Assembly (NCBI RefSeq): GCF_004349105.1
Contig: NZ_SMLB01000001.1
Span: 186,001 to 250,000 of the forward strand
Source: Jiangella aurantiaca
GTDB lineage: Bacteria; Actinomycetota; Actinomycetes; Jiangellales; Jiangellaceae
Direction of reading: 5' to 3'
Length of the DNA stretch: 64,000 nucleotides
Position 1 is the first letter of the stretch; the number at the start of each line of letters is the position of its first letter. A program made the position numbers and the translations under genes. Under the pieces are notes generated by a model. That model was not told the DNA's origin, made no database searches, and worked only from the letters and a program-made list of their open reading frames with translations. Below, piece by piece: positions 17,580 to 26,026 of this stretch.

Positions 17580-18485
17580 ATGCGCTTCCAGTACGTCCTG
17601 TCCGAGATCACGACCGGCCTGCGCCGCAACCTCACGATGACCATCGCGCTCGTCATCGTGGTGGCCATCTCCATCGCGATGCTCGGCGCCGGGCTGTTGA
17701 TCCGGTCCCAGGCCGACACCACCAAGGGCTACTGGTACGACCGCATCGAGATCTCGGTGTTCATGTGCAACGAGTTCTCCACCGGAGCCGGTTGCGCCGA
17801 CGGTGCCGTCACCGACGCGCAGCGCGACACCATCCGGCAGACGCTGGAGTCGCACCCCGAGGTCGACGAGGTCTTCTACGAGAACCAGGAGCAGGCGTTC
17901 GAGCGGTTCAGCGAGCAGTTCGACGACTCCGACATCGGCGGCATCATCACGCCCGACCAGCTCCCTGAGTCCTTCCGTGTCGCGCTGCGAGACCCCGAGG
18001 AGTACGACGGCGTCGTCTCGGCGGTGTCCGGCCTGCCCGGTGTGCAGGAGGTCACCGACCAGCGGCAGCTGCTCGAACCGCTCTTCCGGACCCTCGACGG
18101 CTTCCAGCTCGTCGCGTTCGCCATCACCGTCATCCAGATCATTGCGGCGGTCCTGCTGATCGGCAACACGATCCGGCTGGCCGCGTTCAACCGGCGCCGC
18201 GAGACCGGCATCATGCGCCTGGTCGGTGCGTCGAACTTCTACATCCAGCTCCCGTTCATCCTGGAGGCGGCGATCGCCGGGCTGCTCGGCTCAGTGCTCG
18301 GCGTCATCGCCCTGTTCGTGGGTGTGGAGCTCATCGTCGGCCGGTTCATCGCGCCCAACCTCCAGTTCACCTCGTGGGTCGACAGCGCCGACGTCTGGGC
18401 GGCGACCCCGTGGCTGCTGGTGGCCGGCGTGCTGTTCTCGATGCTGGCGTCCTTCATCACGCTCCGCCGCTACCTCCGCGTCTAG
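17580..18485 (+). CDS. ftsX: Cell division protein FtsX
   Basis: A 301-residue membrane partner of FtsE. It has a short cytoplasmic start (MRFQYVLSEITTGLRRN), TM1 at about 20-43, a large extracellular domain (about 45-175) that contacts periplasmic or wall hydrolase regulators, then three TMs around 178-200, 222-250 and 275-295. The FtsX signature RREIGIMRLVGAS appears as RRETGIMRLVGASNFYI. Two cysteines in the extracellular domain (MCNEFSTGAGC) could form a disulfide, as reported for mycobacterial FtsX. An M23 peptidase with a long coiled coil is encoded downstream and is the likely activated hydrolase. Confidence 0.96.
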   Translation: MRFQYVLSEITTGLRRNLTMTIALVIVVAISIAMLGAGLLIRSQADTTKGYWYDRIEISVFMCNEFSTGAGCADGAVTDAQRDTIRQTLESHPEVDEVFYENQEQAFERFSEQFDDSDIGGIITPDQLPESFRVALRDPEEYDGVVSAVSGLPGVQEVTDQRQLLEPLFRTLDGFQLVAFAITVIQIIAAVLLIGNTIRLAAFNRRRETGIMRLVGASNFYIQLPFILEAAIAGLLGSVLGVIALFVGVELIVGRFIAPNLQFTSWVDSADVWAATPWLLVAGVLFSMLASFITLRRYLRV

Positions 18486-18520
18486 CAGCGCACGGTGCGT
18501 TGGGCGTCGGACTAGGAGTC

Positions 18521-18552
18521 TTCACGCTTCACTAGGTGTGATGCATGCCTGG
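18521..18552. repeat. Dispersed repeat element B, copy 2
   Basis: TTCACGCTTC (18521-18530) followed ten bases later by ATGCATGCCTGG (18541-18552). The same two blocks occur at 7146-7155 and 7163-7174 with a seven-base spacer. It lies in the 695-bp gap between ftsX and the M23 peptidase gene, just outside the left end of the foldback element. No coding capacity is seen here. Confidence 0.5.
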
Positions 18553-18603
18553 TAGAGCGAGTACACCCCTACTCAACGTGATCATTTACGGCTCTTCTGA
18601 CGC

Positions 18604-19022
18604 ATCCGTGGGTCATCGGCCGGGGGGTGCGGCGTTGGCCGTCCCCCTGCCGCCCATTCTCTTGGCCCGCGCACGCGCGCCCCAAGTCCGCGGCCTGTGC
18701 TGGGTGCGGTTCGCTGGTGTCCACGTGGTGAGATTTCCCAGTGATCCGGAGGGCATCATGAGGTTGTCTCGAGCCTCAACACGCCTGCAATCGTGGTGCG
18801 GCTCGGGTAATCCTGGTGGTGTACGCGATCGTGGATGATCATCGCTGTCCACAGACAGCAGCGCCACACCGAACCACGGCTGCGCGGGGTCGAGGTGTGC
18901 CCAGACTCGCCCCGTCCCCTGATAGCTGCGGCTAAGACAATGGGCGGCAGGGGGACGGTGGACGTGGCAACCCCCGGCCGACGCGGCATCCCCGGCTAGC
19001 CGAACGCGACCGACCCACGGAT
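18604..19022. mobile_element. 419-bp foldback/MITE-like element
   Basis: Most of the 695-bp gap between ftsX and the M23 gene is one large imperfect inverted repeat. The outer ends match perfectly over 11 bp: ATCCGTGGGTC (18604-18614) and GACCCACGGAT (19012-19022). An inner 20-bp arm, CCGTCCCCCTGCCGCCCATT at 18639-18658, is perfectly mirrored at 18939-18958. Further partial mirror matches lie between. No transposase or other ORF is convincing inside. The shape is that of a non-autonomous foldback or MITE element, or of two inverted copies of one repeat; a target duplication was not evident. Dispersed repeat A copy 2 lies in its middle. Confidence 0.55.
18766..18842. repeat. Dispersed repeat element A, copy 2
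   Basis: The stretch containing CGCCTGCAATCGTGGTG (18782-18798) and AATCCTGGTG (18809-18818), ending GATGATCA, closely matches 7071-7131. Short arms CGAGCC (18770-18775) and GGCTCG (18800-18805) replace the longer arms of copy 1, with compensating changes that keep pairing. It is nested within the foldback element. Confidence 0.6.
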
Positions 19023-19180
19023 CGGGCAGAAGAGCCTCATTTGCGCCGGCGGCGTTTCGCGCCACTTGCCCCTCTTGTGCGGTCGCCGCAGAAATGACAG
19101 TGATGTAGTTATCCCGGCCTCCTTCGCGGCCAGAGTGATTGGTGTTACGGTCGTGCACGAGTGGTGCGAAGGGGGCCGCT

Positions 19181-20551
19181 GTGAAGACTGTGACAAGAGA
19201 GACGGCTTGGGTGCGACGGCTGACCGTACTGGCTGTCACCATCGGCGTTCTCTGCACCGGTCTGAACCAGGCGGGGGCCACGTCCGACGCCGAACAACGT
19301 CTGAAGGACGCCCAGAACAGCCTGGCGCACGCCCAGGACGAGCTCGCCCACTCCACCCAAGCGCTCGCCGACGCCACGGCGGCGTATCAGGCGGCGACGG
19401 CGCAGCTGCCGGCCGCGGAGGCGAGCCTGGCGACCGCCGAACAGGGCCTGGCCGCGGCGGAGCACGAGGTCGAGGTCGCGCGCGGCGAGGTCGCCGCGGC
19501 GCGAGCGGCCGATGAGGCGGCGGCGGAGAAGCTGGCCGAGGCCGAGCAGAAGGTCGAGGACCAGATCGCGAAGATCGACGACGTCACCGAGCGGATCGAC
19601 GGCAAGCGGGCGTCGATCAGCCAGGTCGCCGTGCAGGCGTACACGCGCGGCGTCGGTGCCGATCTCGCCAGCCTCACCATTCTCATGCAGGCCGACAGTA
19701 TGGACGAGCTGGCCGCGCGCGCGGCGGCATCGACGTCGGTGCTGACCGCCGAGAACAGCATCATGTCCGACCTCAAGGTGGACCGCGCCGAGCTCGCGAA
19801 CGAACGGGTCGTCCTCGAAGACCTGGAGGCGGCGGCCGAGGAGGCCCGTCAGCTGGCAGCGGCGACGCTGCAGGCGACGGAGCAGCGTGAGCAGGAGGCC
19901 GAGGCGGCCCGGGCCGCGGCGCAGGCCGCCAGCGACGCCGCCGCGGCGGCGAAGGCGCAGGTCGACCAGCTGGTCGCGGCTCGTGACGGCGCGGTGACGG
20001 CGGCCCAGGCGGCGCAGGCCGCGGACCAGCAACAGACGGCGGCATGGGCCGCTGAGCGGGACCAGATCGAGGCCGAGATCGCCGCGATCCAGCAACAGCA
20101 GCAGGAGCAGGCCGAGCAGGAGGCCGAGGAGAACCAGGACGACGGCGGTGGTGACGGCGGGTCCGTCACGCTGGCCTACCCGACCGCGAACCCGTACGTC
20201 ACCTCGCCCTACGGCATGCGCGTCCACCCGGTCACCGGCATCTACAAGCTGCACGACGGCACCGACTTCCGGGCCTACTGCGGCACGCCGATCCGCGCGG
20301 CCGCCGCGGGCACCGTCGAGTGGGCCTACTACCGGGGCGCGTACGGCAACCAGGTCGCGATCAGCCACCGGCGGATGGTCACGACGTACAGCCACCTGTC
20401 CCGGTTCGCCGTCAGCGACGGCGAGAGCGTCTCGCAGGGCGAGGTCATCGGGTACTCCGGCACGACCGGCAGCTCGACCGCCTGCCATCTGCACTTCATG
20501 CTCTATGTCGGCGGCGAGCGCGTGAACCCCATGAACCATCTCGGCCGCTAA
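19181..20551 (+). CDS. Secreted M23 family peptidoglycan endopeptidase with N-terminal coiled coil
   Basis: A 456-residue exported enzyme of the EnvC/RipC-like type. A signal peptide spans about residues 1-36 (RRLTVLAVTIGVLCTGLNQAGA). A long Ala/Glu/Gln-rich coiled coil runs from about 38 to 320, with a DDGGGDGG linker. The C-terminal lysostaphin-like LytM domain follows. It has the Zn ligands HDGTDF (His and Asp) and CHLHF (HxH), with GNQVAISH and TYSHLSRF between them, so the catalytic set looks complete. GTG 19181 has a GAAGGGGG site. Position after ftsEX and before smpB matches the actinobacterial arrangement in which FtsX recruits a coiled-coil hydrolase at the division site. The gap of about 700 bp implies a separate promoter. 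Confidence 0.93.
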   Translation: MKTVTRETAWVRRLTVLAVTIGVLCTGLNQAGATSDAEQRLKDAQNSLAHAQDELAHSTQALADATAAYQAATAQLPAAEASLATAEQGLAAAEHEVEVARGEVAAARAADEAAAEKLAEAEQKVEDQIAKIDDVTERIDGKRASISQVAVQAYTRGVGADLASLTILMQADSMDELAARAAASTSVLTAENSIMSDLKVDRAELANERVVLEDLEAAAEEARQLAAATLQATEQREQEAEAARAAAQAASDAAAAAKAQVDQLVAARDGAVTAAQAAQAADQQQTAAWAAERDQIEAEIAAIQQQQQEQAEQEAEENQDDGGGDGGSVTLAYPTANPYVTSPYGMRVHPVTGIYKLHDGTDFRAYCGTPIRAAAAGTVEWAYYRGAYGNQVAISHRRMVTTYSHLSRFAVSDGESVSQGEVIGYSGTTGSSTACHLHFMLYVGGERVNPMNHLGR

Positions 20552-20593
20552 ACGCAGTCGTCTCGGCGGCTCCGGAGATGCGATCCTTGGGGC

Positions 20594-21067
20594 ATGGCAC
20601 GAGAGCGCGGACGCACCGTGGTGGCCCAGAACCGCAAGGCCCGCCACGACTACCACATCGACGACACCTACGAGGCCGGCATCGTCCTGACCGGCACCGA
20701 GGTGAAGGCGCTGCGGGCGGGCAAGGCGTCGCTGGTCGACGGGTTCGCCGAGGTCCGCGACGGCGAGGTCTGGCTGCGCAACGTGCACATCCCCGAGTAC
20801 GACCTCGGCACCTGGAACAACCACGCGCCGCGCCGTTCCCGCAAGCTGCTGCTGCGCAAGGACGAGATCAACCGGCTGATCGGCAAGACCCGCGAGACCG
20901 GGTTCACGCTGGTGCCGTTGTCCCTGTACTTCAAGGACGGCTACGCGAAGATCGAGCTGGCGCTGGCCCGAGGCAAGAAGTCCTACGACAAGCGGCACAC
21001 CATCGCCGAGCGGGAGGCCAAGCGCGAGGCCGAGCGGGCCATGGCGCGCGCCCGCCGGCGCGGCTGA
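20594..21067 (+). CDS. smpB: SsrA-binding protein SmpB
   Basis: A 157-residue partner of tmRNA needed to rescue ribosomes stalled on broken mRNA. The OB-fold features are present: [26 protein letters not shown], the [12 protein letters not shown] segment, NVHIPEY, and the basic C-terminal tail [23 protein letters not shown] that enters the mRNA channel. ATG 20594 is the family start. It follows the M23 gene by 42 bp; ssrA itself lies 4.6 kb further on, separated by five other genes and a DUF234-type remnant. Confidence 0.97.
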   Translation: MARERGRTVVAQNRKARHDYHIDDTYEAGIVLTGTEVKALRAGKASLVDGFAEVRDGEVWLRNVHIPEYDLGTWNNHAPRRSRKLLLRKDEINRLIGKTRETGFTLVPLSLYFKDGYAKIELALARGKKSYDKRHTIAEREAKREAERAMARARRRG

Positions 21068-21075
21068 GCCCGCCG

Positions 21076-22095
21076 GTGGGTCCGCGACGCCGGGTCCCGA
21101 CGGTGTCAGCCCTCCTCCTCGCAGGTGTGCTGCTGCTCGCCGCCTGCGGCGGGGGCGACGCTGCGCCGACACCGACGCCGTCCGCATCGCCCGTCTCGGC
21201 CGCCGCTACCCCGTCGCCGACCCCTACGCCGGCTCCGGTGTGGCCGCTGACCGGCCTGCCCGCGCCGTCGGCCGCTGACGCCGCGAGCCCGGCGCTCGTC
21301 GTGAAGATCGACAACACCCGGCCGGCGGCGCCGCAGCTCGGTCTGTCGTCCGCCGACCTCGTGGTCGAAGAGCTGGTCGAGGGCGGGCTGACCCGGCTGG
21401 CCGCGCTGTTCCAGTCGACGATGCCGCCGGTCGCCGGCCCGGTGCGCTCGGTGCGCACCACCGATGCCGGCATCGCGCTGCCGGCCGGCGGCCTGCTGGT
21501 CGCCTCCGGCGGGGCCGAGCGGGTGCTGAAGGCGCTCGGCGAGGCCGGCCTGACGGTGCTCAGCGGCGGCGGCAACGGCCTGTCCCGCGACCACGGCCGG
21601 CCGGCGCCGTATAACGTCATGCTCGACCCGGCCGAGGCGCTGGCGGGGCTGCCCGCCGGCGCGGGCGTTCCCACCGGCCCGTATCTGCCGTGGGGCACCC
21701 CGCCCGCGGGCCGGCCGGTTGCCGGTGCCGACGTCACGTTCTCCGGCGCTCACACCTCGCGGTGGACGTGGGCGGACGGGACCTGGCGGCTCGAGGACGA
21801 CCCTGCCGCCGAGGGCGCGGAGTTCGCGCCGACCTCGGTCCTCATCCTGTACGTCAACGCTCGCGATGCCGGGTACGAGGACCCGGCCGGCAATCCGGTA
21901 CCCGAGACCATCCTGGTCGACGCCGGCGCCGCGACGCTGCTGACCGCCGGCACCGCCGTCGACGGGCACTGGTCCAAGGCGTCGCTCGACGCGCCGTTGG
22001 TACTTCTGGACGCCGACGGCGCGCCTCTGCGCGTCGCGCCGGGCCGGGTGTGGATCGAGCTGGTCCCGCCGGGCGGTGGCGTGCAGCTGCGCTGA
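21076..22095 (+). CDS. DUF3048 domain lipoprotein (YerB-like)
   Basis: A 339-residue surface protein. The start VGPRRRVPTVSALLLAGVLLLAACGGG is a lipoprotein signal with lipobox LLAAC, so it should be lipid-anchored outside the membrane. A Pro/Thr/Ser linker (PTPTPSASP) precedes the DUF3048 domain from about residue 55: WPLTGLP, VVKIDNTRPAAPQLGLSSADLVVEELVEGGLTRLAALFQS, then GPVRSVRTTD, all family signatures. The C-terminal half has the paired DUF3048 C-domain (VLILYVNARDAGYED). GTG 21076, eight bases after smpB, provides the basic n-region; GTG 21103 is possible but would leave none. The function of the family is unknown; YerB of Bacillus subtilis is a relative. Confidence 0.87.
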   Translation: MGPRRRVPTVSALLLAGVLLLAACGGGDAAPTPTPSASPVSAAATPSPTPTPAPVWPLTGLPAPSAADAASPALVVKIDNTRPAAPQLGLSSADLVVEELVEGGLTRLAALFQSTMPPVAGPVRSVRTTDAGIALPAGGLLVASGGAERVLKALGEAGLTVLSGGGNGLSRDHGRPAPYNVMLDPAEALAGLPAGAGVPTGPYLPWGTPPAGRPVAGADVTFSGAHTSRWTWADGTWRLEDDPAAEGAEFAPTSVLILYVNARDAGYEDPAGNPVPETILVDAGAATLLTAGTAVDGHWSKASLDAPLVLLDADGAPLRVAPGRVWIELVPPGGGVQLR

Positions 22096-22114
22096 CGTGT
22101 GCGAGGCTGGCGCG

Positions 22115-22612
22115 ATGAGCACGGACGAGGACTGGGAACGACGGGTCGCCGCGGCGTGGGCGGCCATCGACGAGTACGACGAGGAGTCGTTCCGGGCGCT
22201 GATCGACGGGCTGGCGGGGGAGCTGCCCGACGGGCACCCGGTCGCGGCGTTCGAGCGGGCCTGCGCGTTCGACTCGACCGGCCGGCCCGACCTCGCCGAG
22301 CCGCTCTACCGCGAGGCGCTGGCCGGCGAGCTGCCGGGCGAACGCCGTCGCCGGGCAGTGATCCAGCTGGCCAGTACCGTCCGAAACCTCGGGCGGCCGC
22401 AGGAGAGCATCGACCTGCTCACCGCCGAGCCTGACCGCGCGTCCGATCACCTCAACGACGCCGTCAGCTGCGTGCTCGCGCTGGCACTCACCGACGCCGG
22501 CCGCGAGCGCGAGGCGGTCTCCGTCGCCGTCGGCGCGCTGGCCCGGCACCTGCCGCGCTACCAGCGCTCGATGGCCGCCTACGCCCGGGCGCTGGCCGAT
22601 CCGGGCGCCTGA
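22115..22612 (+). CDS. Tetratricopeptide-repeat protein (TPR_5 type)
   Basis: A 165-residue soluble protein built of TPR-like helix pairs: WERRVAAAWAAIDEYDEESFRALIDGL, HPVAAFERACAFDSTGRPDLAEPLYREAL, RRRAVIQLASTVRNLGRPQESIDLL and HLNDAVSCVLALALTDAGREREAV. This matches the small actinobacterial TPR_5 proteins, which act as interaction scaffolds. ATG 22115 has a GAGG motif about nine bases upstream. It stands alone 19 bp after the DUF3048 gene. The partner and role are unknown. Confidence 0.8.
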   Translation: MSTDEDWERRVAAAWAAIDEYDEESFRALIDGLAGELPDGHPVAAFERACAFDSTGRPDLAEPLYREALAGELPGERRRRAVIQLASTVRNLGRPQESIDLLTAEPDRASDHLNDAVSCVLALALTDAGREREAVSVAVGALARHLPRYQRSMAAYARALADPGA

Positions 22613-22719
22613 CCGCCCAGCGCGGTAGTGATCAACGACTCACCCAGTAGGTCTTGCCCACGACCTAAATAGAAGGGATATTCGTTTTAGATCGATCGGC
22701 AGATCCACGGAGGCACCCC

Positions 22720-22905
22720 GTGACACCACGACGCGCGCAAGCAGGGCAACCGACGGTGACGATGGAACGGGTCGCGGGGCGCTGGTGGTGGGTCCGGCGC
22801 GACTGCTACGGCAGGGTCGCCGCGATGGCGGCGAGCCTCGAGTCCGTGCGGGTGCTCGACGTCGCCGTCGTCACCCGGCGCGGCGCGGCGGGGACCCGCC
22901 GGTGA
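22720..22905 (+). CDS. Small hypothetical basic protein
   Basis: A 61-residue ORF starting with GTG 22720 behind a strong GGAGG site about seven bases upstream. It contains an aromatic-basic patch, GRWWWVRRDCYGRV, followed by a helix-prone segment. Its stop overlaps the start of the next gene in a GTGA junction, which argues for translation coupling and real coding. The 107 bp before it are AT-richer than the surroundings (an ATATTCGTTTTAGAT stretch) and may hold the promoter. No family is recognised. Confidence 0.55.
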   Translation: MTPRRAQAGQPTVTMERVAGRWWWVRRDCYGRVAAMAASLESVRVLDVAVVTRRGAAGTRR

Positions 22906-23321
22906 CGTCGTCCGTGCCGGACTCGGGTCTCGCCAGTGGTGCCGTCGTGGCCGGCGAGGAGTATCGGCTCAGCCGCGCGGACCTGGTGCGCTACGCCGGT
23001 GCGTCCGGCGACTTCAACCCGCTCCACTGGAGTCCCCGGATCGCCGCCGCAGCAGGGCTGCCCGGCGTGATCGCGCACGGCACGCTCGTCCTGGGTCTGG
23101 TGACCCGGCTGCTGGCCGGCTGGCTCGGCGACCCGGCGCGCATCACCGAGGTCACGTTCCGCTTCGTCCGCCCCGTCGTCGTGCCCGACGACGGTGTCAC
23201 GGTTACCCTGCAGGCGCGCGTCGCGGAGCATCGCCCGGACGGCCGGCTCGCCCTGACGGTCGTCGCGTCGGTCGCCGGCACCGGTTGCGTGGGGCGCGGC
23301 CGGGCGATCGTGCGGCCGTGA
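22902..23321 (+). CDS. MaoC-like (R)-hydratase/dehydratase, HadB type
   Basis: A 139-residue hot-dog-fold protein expected to add or remove water on acyl-CoA or acyl-ACP. The hydratase-2 motif is seen as YAGASGDFNPLHWSPRIAAAAGLPGVIAHG, containing the catalytic Asp (D in GDFNPLH) and His of the ASGDxNPLH signature, followed by HGTLVLGLVTRLL. FVRPVVVPDDGVTVTLQARV is the second-strand region. Length matches single-domain HadB/MaoC proteins. GTG 22902 overlaps the stop of the small upstream gene by four bases. The convergent fadE gene ends 13 bp after it, so both may act in fatty-acid metabolism. Confidence 0.88.
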   Translation: MTSSVPDSGLASGAVVAGEEYRLSRADLVRYAGASGDFNPLHWSPRIAAAAGLPGVIAHGTLVLGLVTRLLAGWLGDPARITEVTFRFVRPVVVPDDGVTVTLQARVAEHRPDGRLALTVVASVAGTGCVGRGRAIVRP

Positions 23322-23334
23322 CCTCGCCGCCCAC

Positions 23335-25248
23335 CTAGAGGGCGCGGCGGGCGACGTTCTCGGCCGGCGGGCCGCTCGGCGGCGGCGCGATCCAGGGGCC
23401 GGTGCCCTCGCTCTGGTCGAGCACGTCGGCCTCGAACCAGGTGTGCTCGCCGGCCAGCACGGCCCTCGCCAGCGCCTCGTCGGGGCCGTCGGTGTTGTGC
23501 CAGAGTGCGTCGAACAGCCGCTCGACCCGTAGCCGCGCCTGGCGCGCGAACACGTCGGCGAGCTGGACCGCGCCGGACTCGGGCAGCATCCGGGCCCGCA
23601 CACACGACGCCGCGATGGCGAACAGCTCGGCGCCGATGTCGACGACGCGGCTGAGGAAGCCCTGCTTCTTCTCCAGGCCGCCCTGCCAGCGGGCCATCCC
23701 GTAGAACGTCGACCGTGCCAGCCGCCGGGACGCGCGCTCGACGTAGCGCAGGTGCGGCGCCAGCACGCCGAAGTCCTGGTACGACGTGGGCAGCTGGCCG
23801 GCCCCGGTGACCAGCTGCGGCAGCCACTTCGCATAGAACCCGGTGGCTTTGACCGCCGCCTTCGCCTTGGCGGGCAGCGCGACGTCGGGGTCGACGATGT
23901 CGCCGGCGGCCTGCAGGTGGGCGTCGACGGCCTCGCGGGCGATCAGCAGGTGCATGATCTCCGTCGACCCCTCGAAGATGCGGTTGATGCGCAGGTCGCG
24001 CAGGATCTGCTCGGCCGGGACGGCGCGTTCGCCGCGAGCTCGCAGCGAGTCGGCGGTCTCGTAGCCGCGGCCGCCGCGGATCTGGACCAGCTCGTCGGCC
24101 ACCCGCCACGCCGTCTCGCTGCACCACAGCTTCGCCAGTGCAGCCTCGATGCGGATGTCGCGACGGCCCTCGTCGGCCAGGTGCGCGGAGAGGTCGAGGA
24201 CCGCCTCCTGCGCGTACGCCGTCGCCGCGATGTAGGAGAGCTTGTGCGCGACGGCGGCGTGCCGGCCGATAGGGCGGCCCCACTGGACGCGCTCGGCCGA
24301 CCACTCGCGGGCGATCTTCAGGCACCACTTCGACGCCCCCGTGCACAGCGCCGGTATCGACAGCCGGCCGGTGTTCAGCGTGGTCAGCGCGATGCGCAGG
24401 CCGCCGCCCTCGCGGCCGATGCGGTTCGCCGCCGGGACGCGGACGCGGTCGAGCCGGGTGACGCCGTTCTCGATGCCCTTGAGCCCCATGAACGCGTTGC
24501 GATGCTCGACGGTGACGCCGGGGGAGTCGGCCTCGACGACGAACGCCGTCACGCCGCCGCGCCCGCCGTCGTGCTCGGGGACCCTCGCCATGACGACCAG
24601 CAGCTCCGCGATGACGCCGTTGGTGGTCCACAGCTTGGTGCCGCTGAGCTCGTAGAACCGCCCGCCGTCGACGGGTACGGCCTGCGTGGCGAGGCGGGCG
24701 GGGTCGGAGCCGACGTCGGGCTCGGTGAGCAGGAACGCGCTGATGGCGCCCGCCGCGCACCGCGGGAGGTAGGCGCGCTTCTGCTCGTCGGTGCCGAACA
24801 GCTTCACCGGCTCGGGCACACCGATGGACTGGTGCGCCGACATCAGCGCACCGATCGACGGATGCACGCCGCCCAGCAGCATGAGCGCGCGGTTGTAGCC
24901 GACCTGCGTCAGGCCGACGCCGCCGTACTCACGCGGGATCTTCATGCCGAAGGCGCCGGCGCGCGCCAGCGCCTTGACGTACTCGTCGGGAACGCGCGCC
25001 TCGCGCTCGATGACGGCGCCGTCGAGCTCCTCGCAGACGTCGCGCAGCCTGGCCAGGAACGCCGTCGTCGCCGCCTCGTCCTCGGGCGACTGCGACGGAT
25101 GCGGGTGGATGAGGTCGAGCCGGAACCGGCCGAGGTAGAGCTCCTTCGCGAACGACGGCTTCTCCCACCGCGTCTCGCGGGCGGCCTCCGCGACTCGCCT
25201 GGCCTCCCGCTCGTCGACGTGCTGCGTGCCGGGCTGGGTGCTGCTCAT
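23335..25248 (-). CDS. fadE: Acyl-CoA dehydrogenase (FadE-type, long form)
   Basis: A 637-residue FAD enzyme for the first dehydrogenation of beta-oxidation. The N-terminal helical domain includes KIPREYGGVGLTQVGYNRALMLL. The middle beta domain has FLLTEPDVGSDPARL and LSGTKLWTTNG, the FAD-binding signatures. The C-terminal helical domain has QWGRPIGRHAAVAHKLSYIAATAYA and QIRGGRGYET, with RINRIFEGSTEIMHLLIAREA close by. About 190 extra C-terminal residues make this the long form seen in actinobacterial FadE proteins, not the 390-residue short form. ATG 25248 has AAGGAGG seven bases upstream. Overlap of its 3' side with the convergent MaoC gene region fits a fatty-acid locus. Confidence 0.93.
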   Translation of the reverse strand: MSSTQPGTQHVDEREARRVAEAARETRWEKPSFAKELYLGRFRLDLIHPHPSQSPEDEAATTAFLARLRDVCEELDGAVIEREARVPDEYVKALARAGAFGMKIPREYGGVGLTQVGYNRALMLLGGVHPSIGALMSAHQSIGVPEPVKLFGTDEQKRAYLPRCAAGAISAFLLTEPDVGSDPARLATQAVPVDGGRFYELSGTKLWTTNGVIAELLVVMARVPEHDGGRGGVTAFVVEADSPGVTVEHRNAFMGLKGIENGVTRLDRVRVPAANRIGREGGGLRIALTTLNTGRLSIPALCTGASKWCLKIAREWSAERVQWGRPIGRHAAVAHKLSYIAATAYAQEAVLDLSAHLADEGRRDIRIEAALAKLWCSETAWRVADELVQIRGGRGYETADSLRARGERAVPAEQILRDLRINRIFEGSTEIMHLLIAREAVDAHLQAAGDIVDPDVALPAKAKAAVKATGFYAKWLPQLVTGAGQLPTSYQDFGVLAPHLRYVERASRRLARSTFYGMARWQGGLEKKQGFLSRVVDIGAELFAIAASCVRARMLPESGAVQLADVFARQARLRVERLFDALWHNTDGPDEALARAVLAGEHTWFEADVLDQSEGTGPWIAPPPSGPPAENVARRAL

Positions 25249-25306
25249 GCGCGCCTCCTTCGTCGGTGGCGTCGTACCCAATGTTACCCGCTGGTAGCCG
25301 CCGGCG

Positions 25307-25600
25307 GTGATACACAAACTGTTTGTAGTGCTATCTGTTCGCACAACACTCCTCGGCCTCGTCGACGACCGCGCGGTTCTGCTCGGCCAGGCGAAGTGGC
25401 AGGCCGGACCGGTCGACGCGCGAGACCTGCGCGAGCTGCACCGGAAGGCGGCCCTGCTGCCGCGTGAGCCTGTCGACCCGAAGCTCGCCTTCTGGGCACG
25501 CTCGGGGGTGCATCCCGATCTCACCGCGGCCGGTGTCTGGGGCTTCAGCCCGGCCGGCCTCCTGGGTGACGGGGAATCTCGCTCGCCCGTTCGGCGTTGA
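25307..25600 (+). pseudogene. C-terminal remnant of a DUF234-type AAA ATPase
   Basis: The open stretch encodes VDDRAVLLGQAKWQAGPVDARDLRELHRKAALL, then FWARSGVHPDLTAAGVWGFSPAGLL. This is the C-terminal nuclease-like part of archaeal-type ATPases (DUF234), where the usual text is GEAKW near an ARDL...L..KA segment and a FSRSGF block. The ATPase core with Walker motifs is missing; there are only about 15 residues before the conserved block. So this is a 5'-truncated fragment ending 55 bp before ssrA, probably left by an insertion or deletion. The GTG at 25307 is unlikely to be a real start. Confidence 0.45.
25314..25326. promoter_or_regulatory. Palindrome ACAAACTGTTTGT upstream of fadE
   Basis: A perfect 6-bp-arm palindrome with a single central base lies about 65 bp upstream of the fadE start and overlaps the 5' end of a gene remnant on the other strand. 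It could be an operator for a fatty-acid regulator, but no matching second site is present in the window. Confidence 0.35.
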
Positions 25601-25654
25601 AGGTTGTAATCTGGGCAGACCTTCGGGCGTGCCCGGGGGATTGACAACTCCAGA

Positions 25655-26026
25655 GGGGCTGAGCGGTTTCGACTTCGTTCGTCGAACCAGGGGAAGCGGG
25701 CCGAGGAGGCCGCGTTATCTCGTTAACGCTCGCGGCAAACGTTACAAGTGCCAACGCTAAGCGCACTGACTTCGCCCTCGCCGCCTGAGGCAGGGAACTG
25801 AAGTCTGTCGACCCGGGGTTGCTTCCGACCCGGTGTTCGGCATCATTCAGGAGGCTCACCTTCCGGTACGGTCGCGGGACCGGAAGGGACACTCACGCGA
25901 CTGGGCTCGTCACGGTGAACTCGCCTGTGTGATCACCGGAGCCGAGTAGAGGCATAGCAGGCTGCGCCCGGAGAAGCCCTGGAGAAGCGTCGAAGGACCC
26001 GGGTTCGATTCCCGGCAGCTCCACCC
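25655..26026 (+). ncRNA. ssrA: Transfer-messenger RNA (tmRNA)
   Basis: The RNA begins GGGGCUG and ends CAGCUCC plus ACC, giving a seven-pair acceptor stem with one G-U. The 3' part has the T-arm GGGTTCGATTCCC and the 5' part the usual GAGCGGTTTCGACTTCG. The tag frame opens with the resume GCA at 25735 and reads ANVTSANAKRTDFALAA with TGA at 25786-25788, a normal actinobacterial tag ending in the ALAA degron. With SmpB this rescues stalled ribosomes. The genome-encoded end is ACCCA, so the mature CCA is probably partly added. The 3' end coincides with the reading frame of a serine recombinase remnant on the other strand. Confidence 0.96.

Noticed and set aside
21060-21110. Start of the DUF3048 gene at GTG 21103
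   Set aside because: It would remove the basic n-region of the lipoprotein signal; GTG 21076 keeps it.
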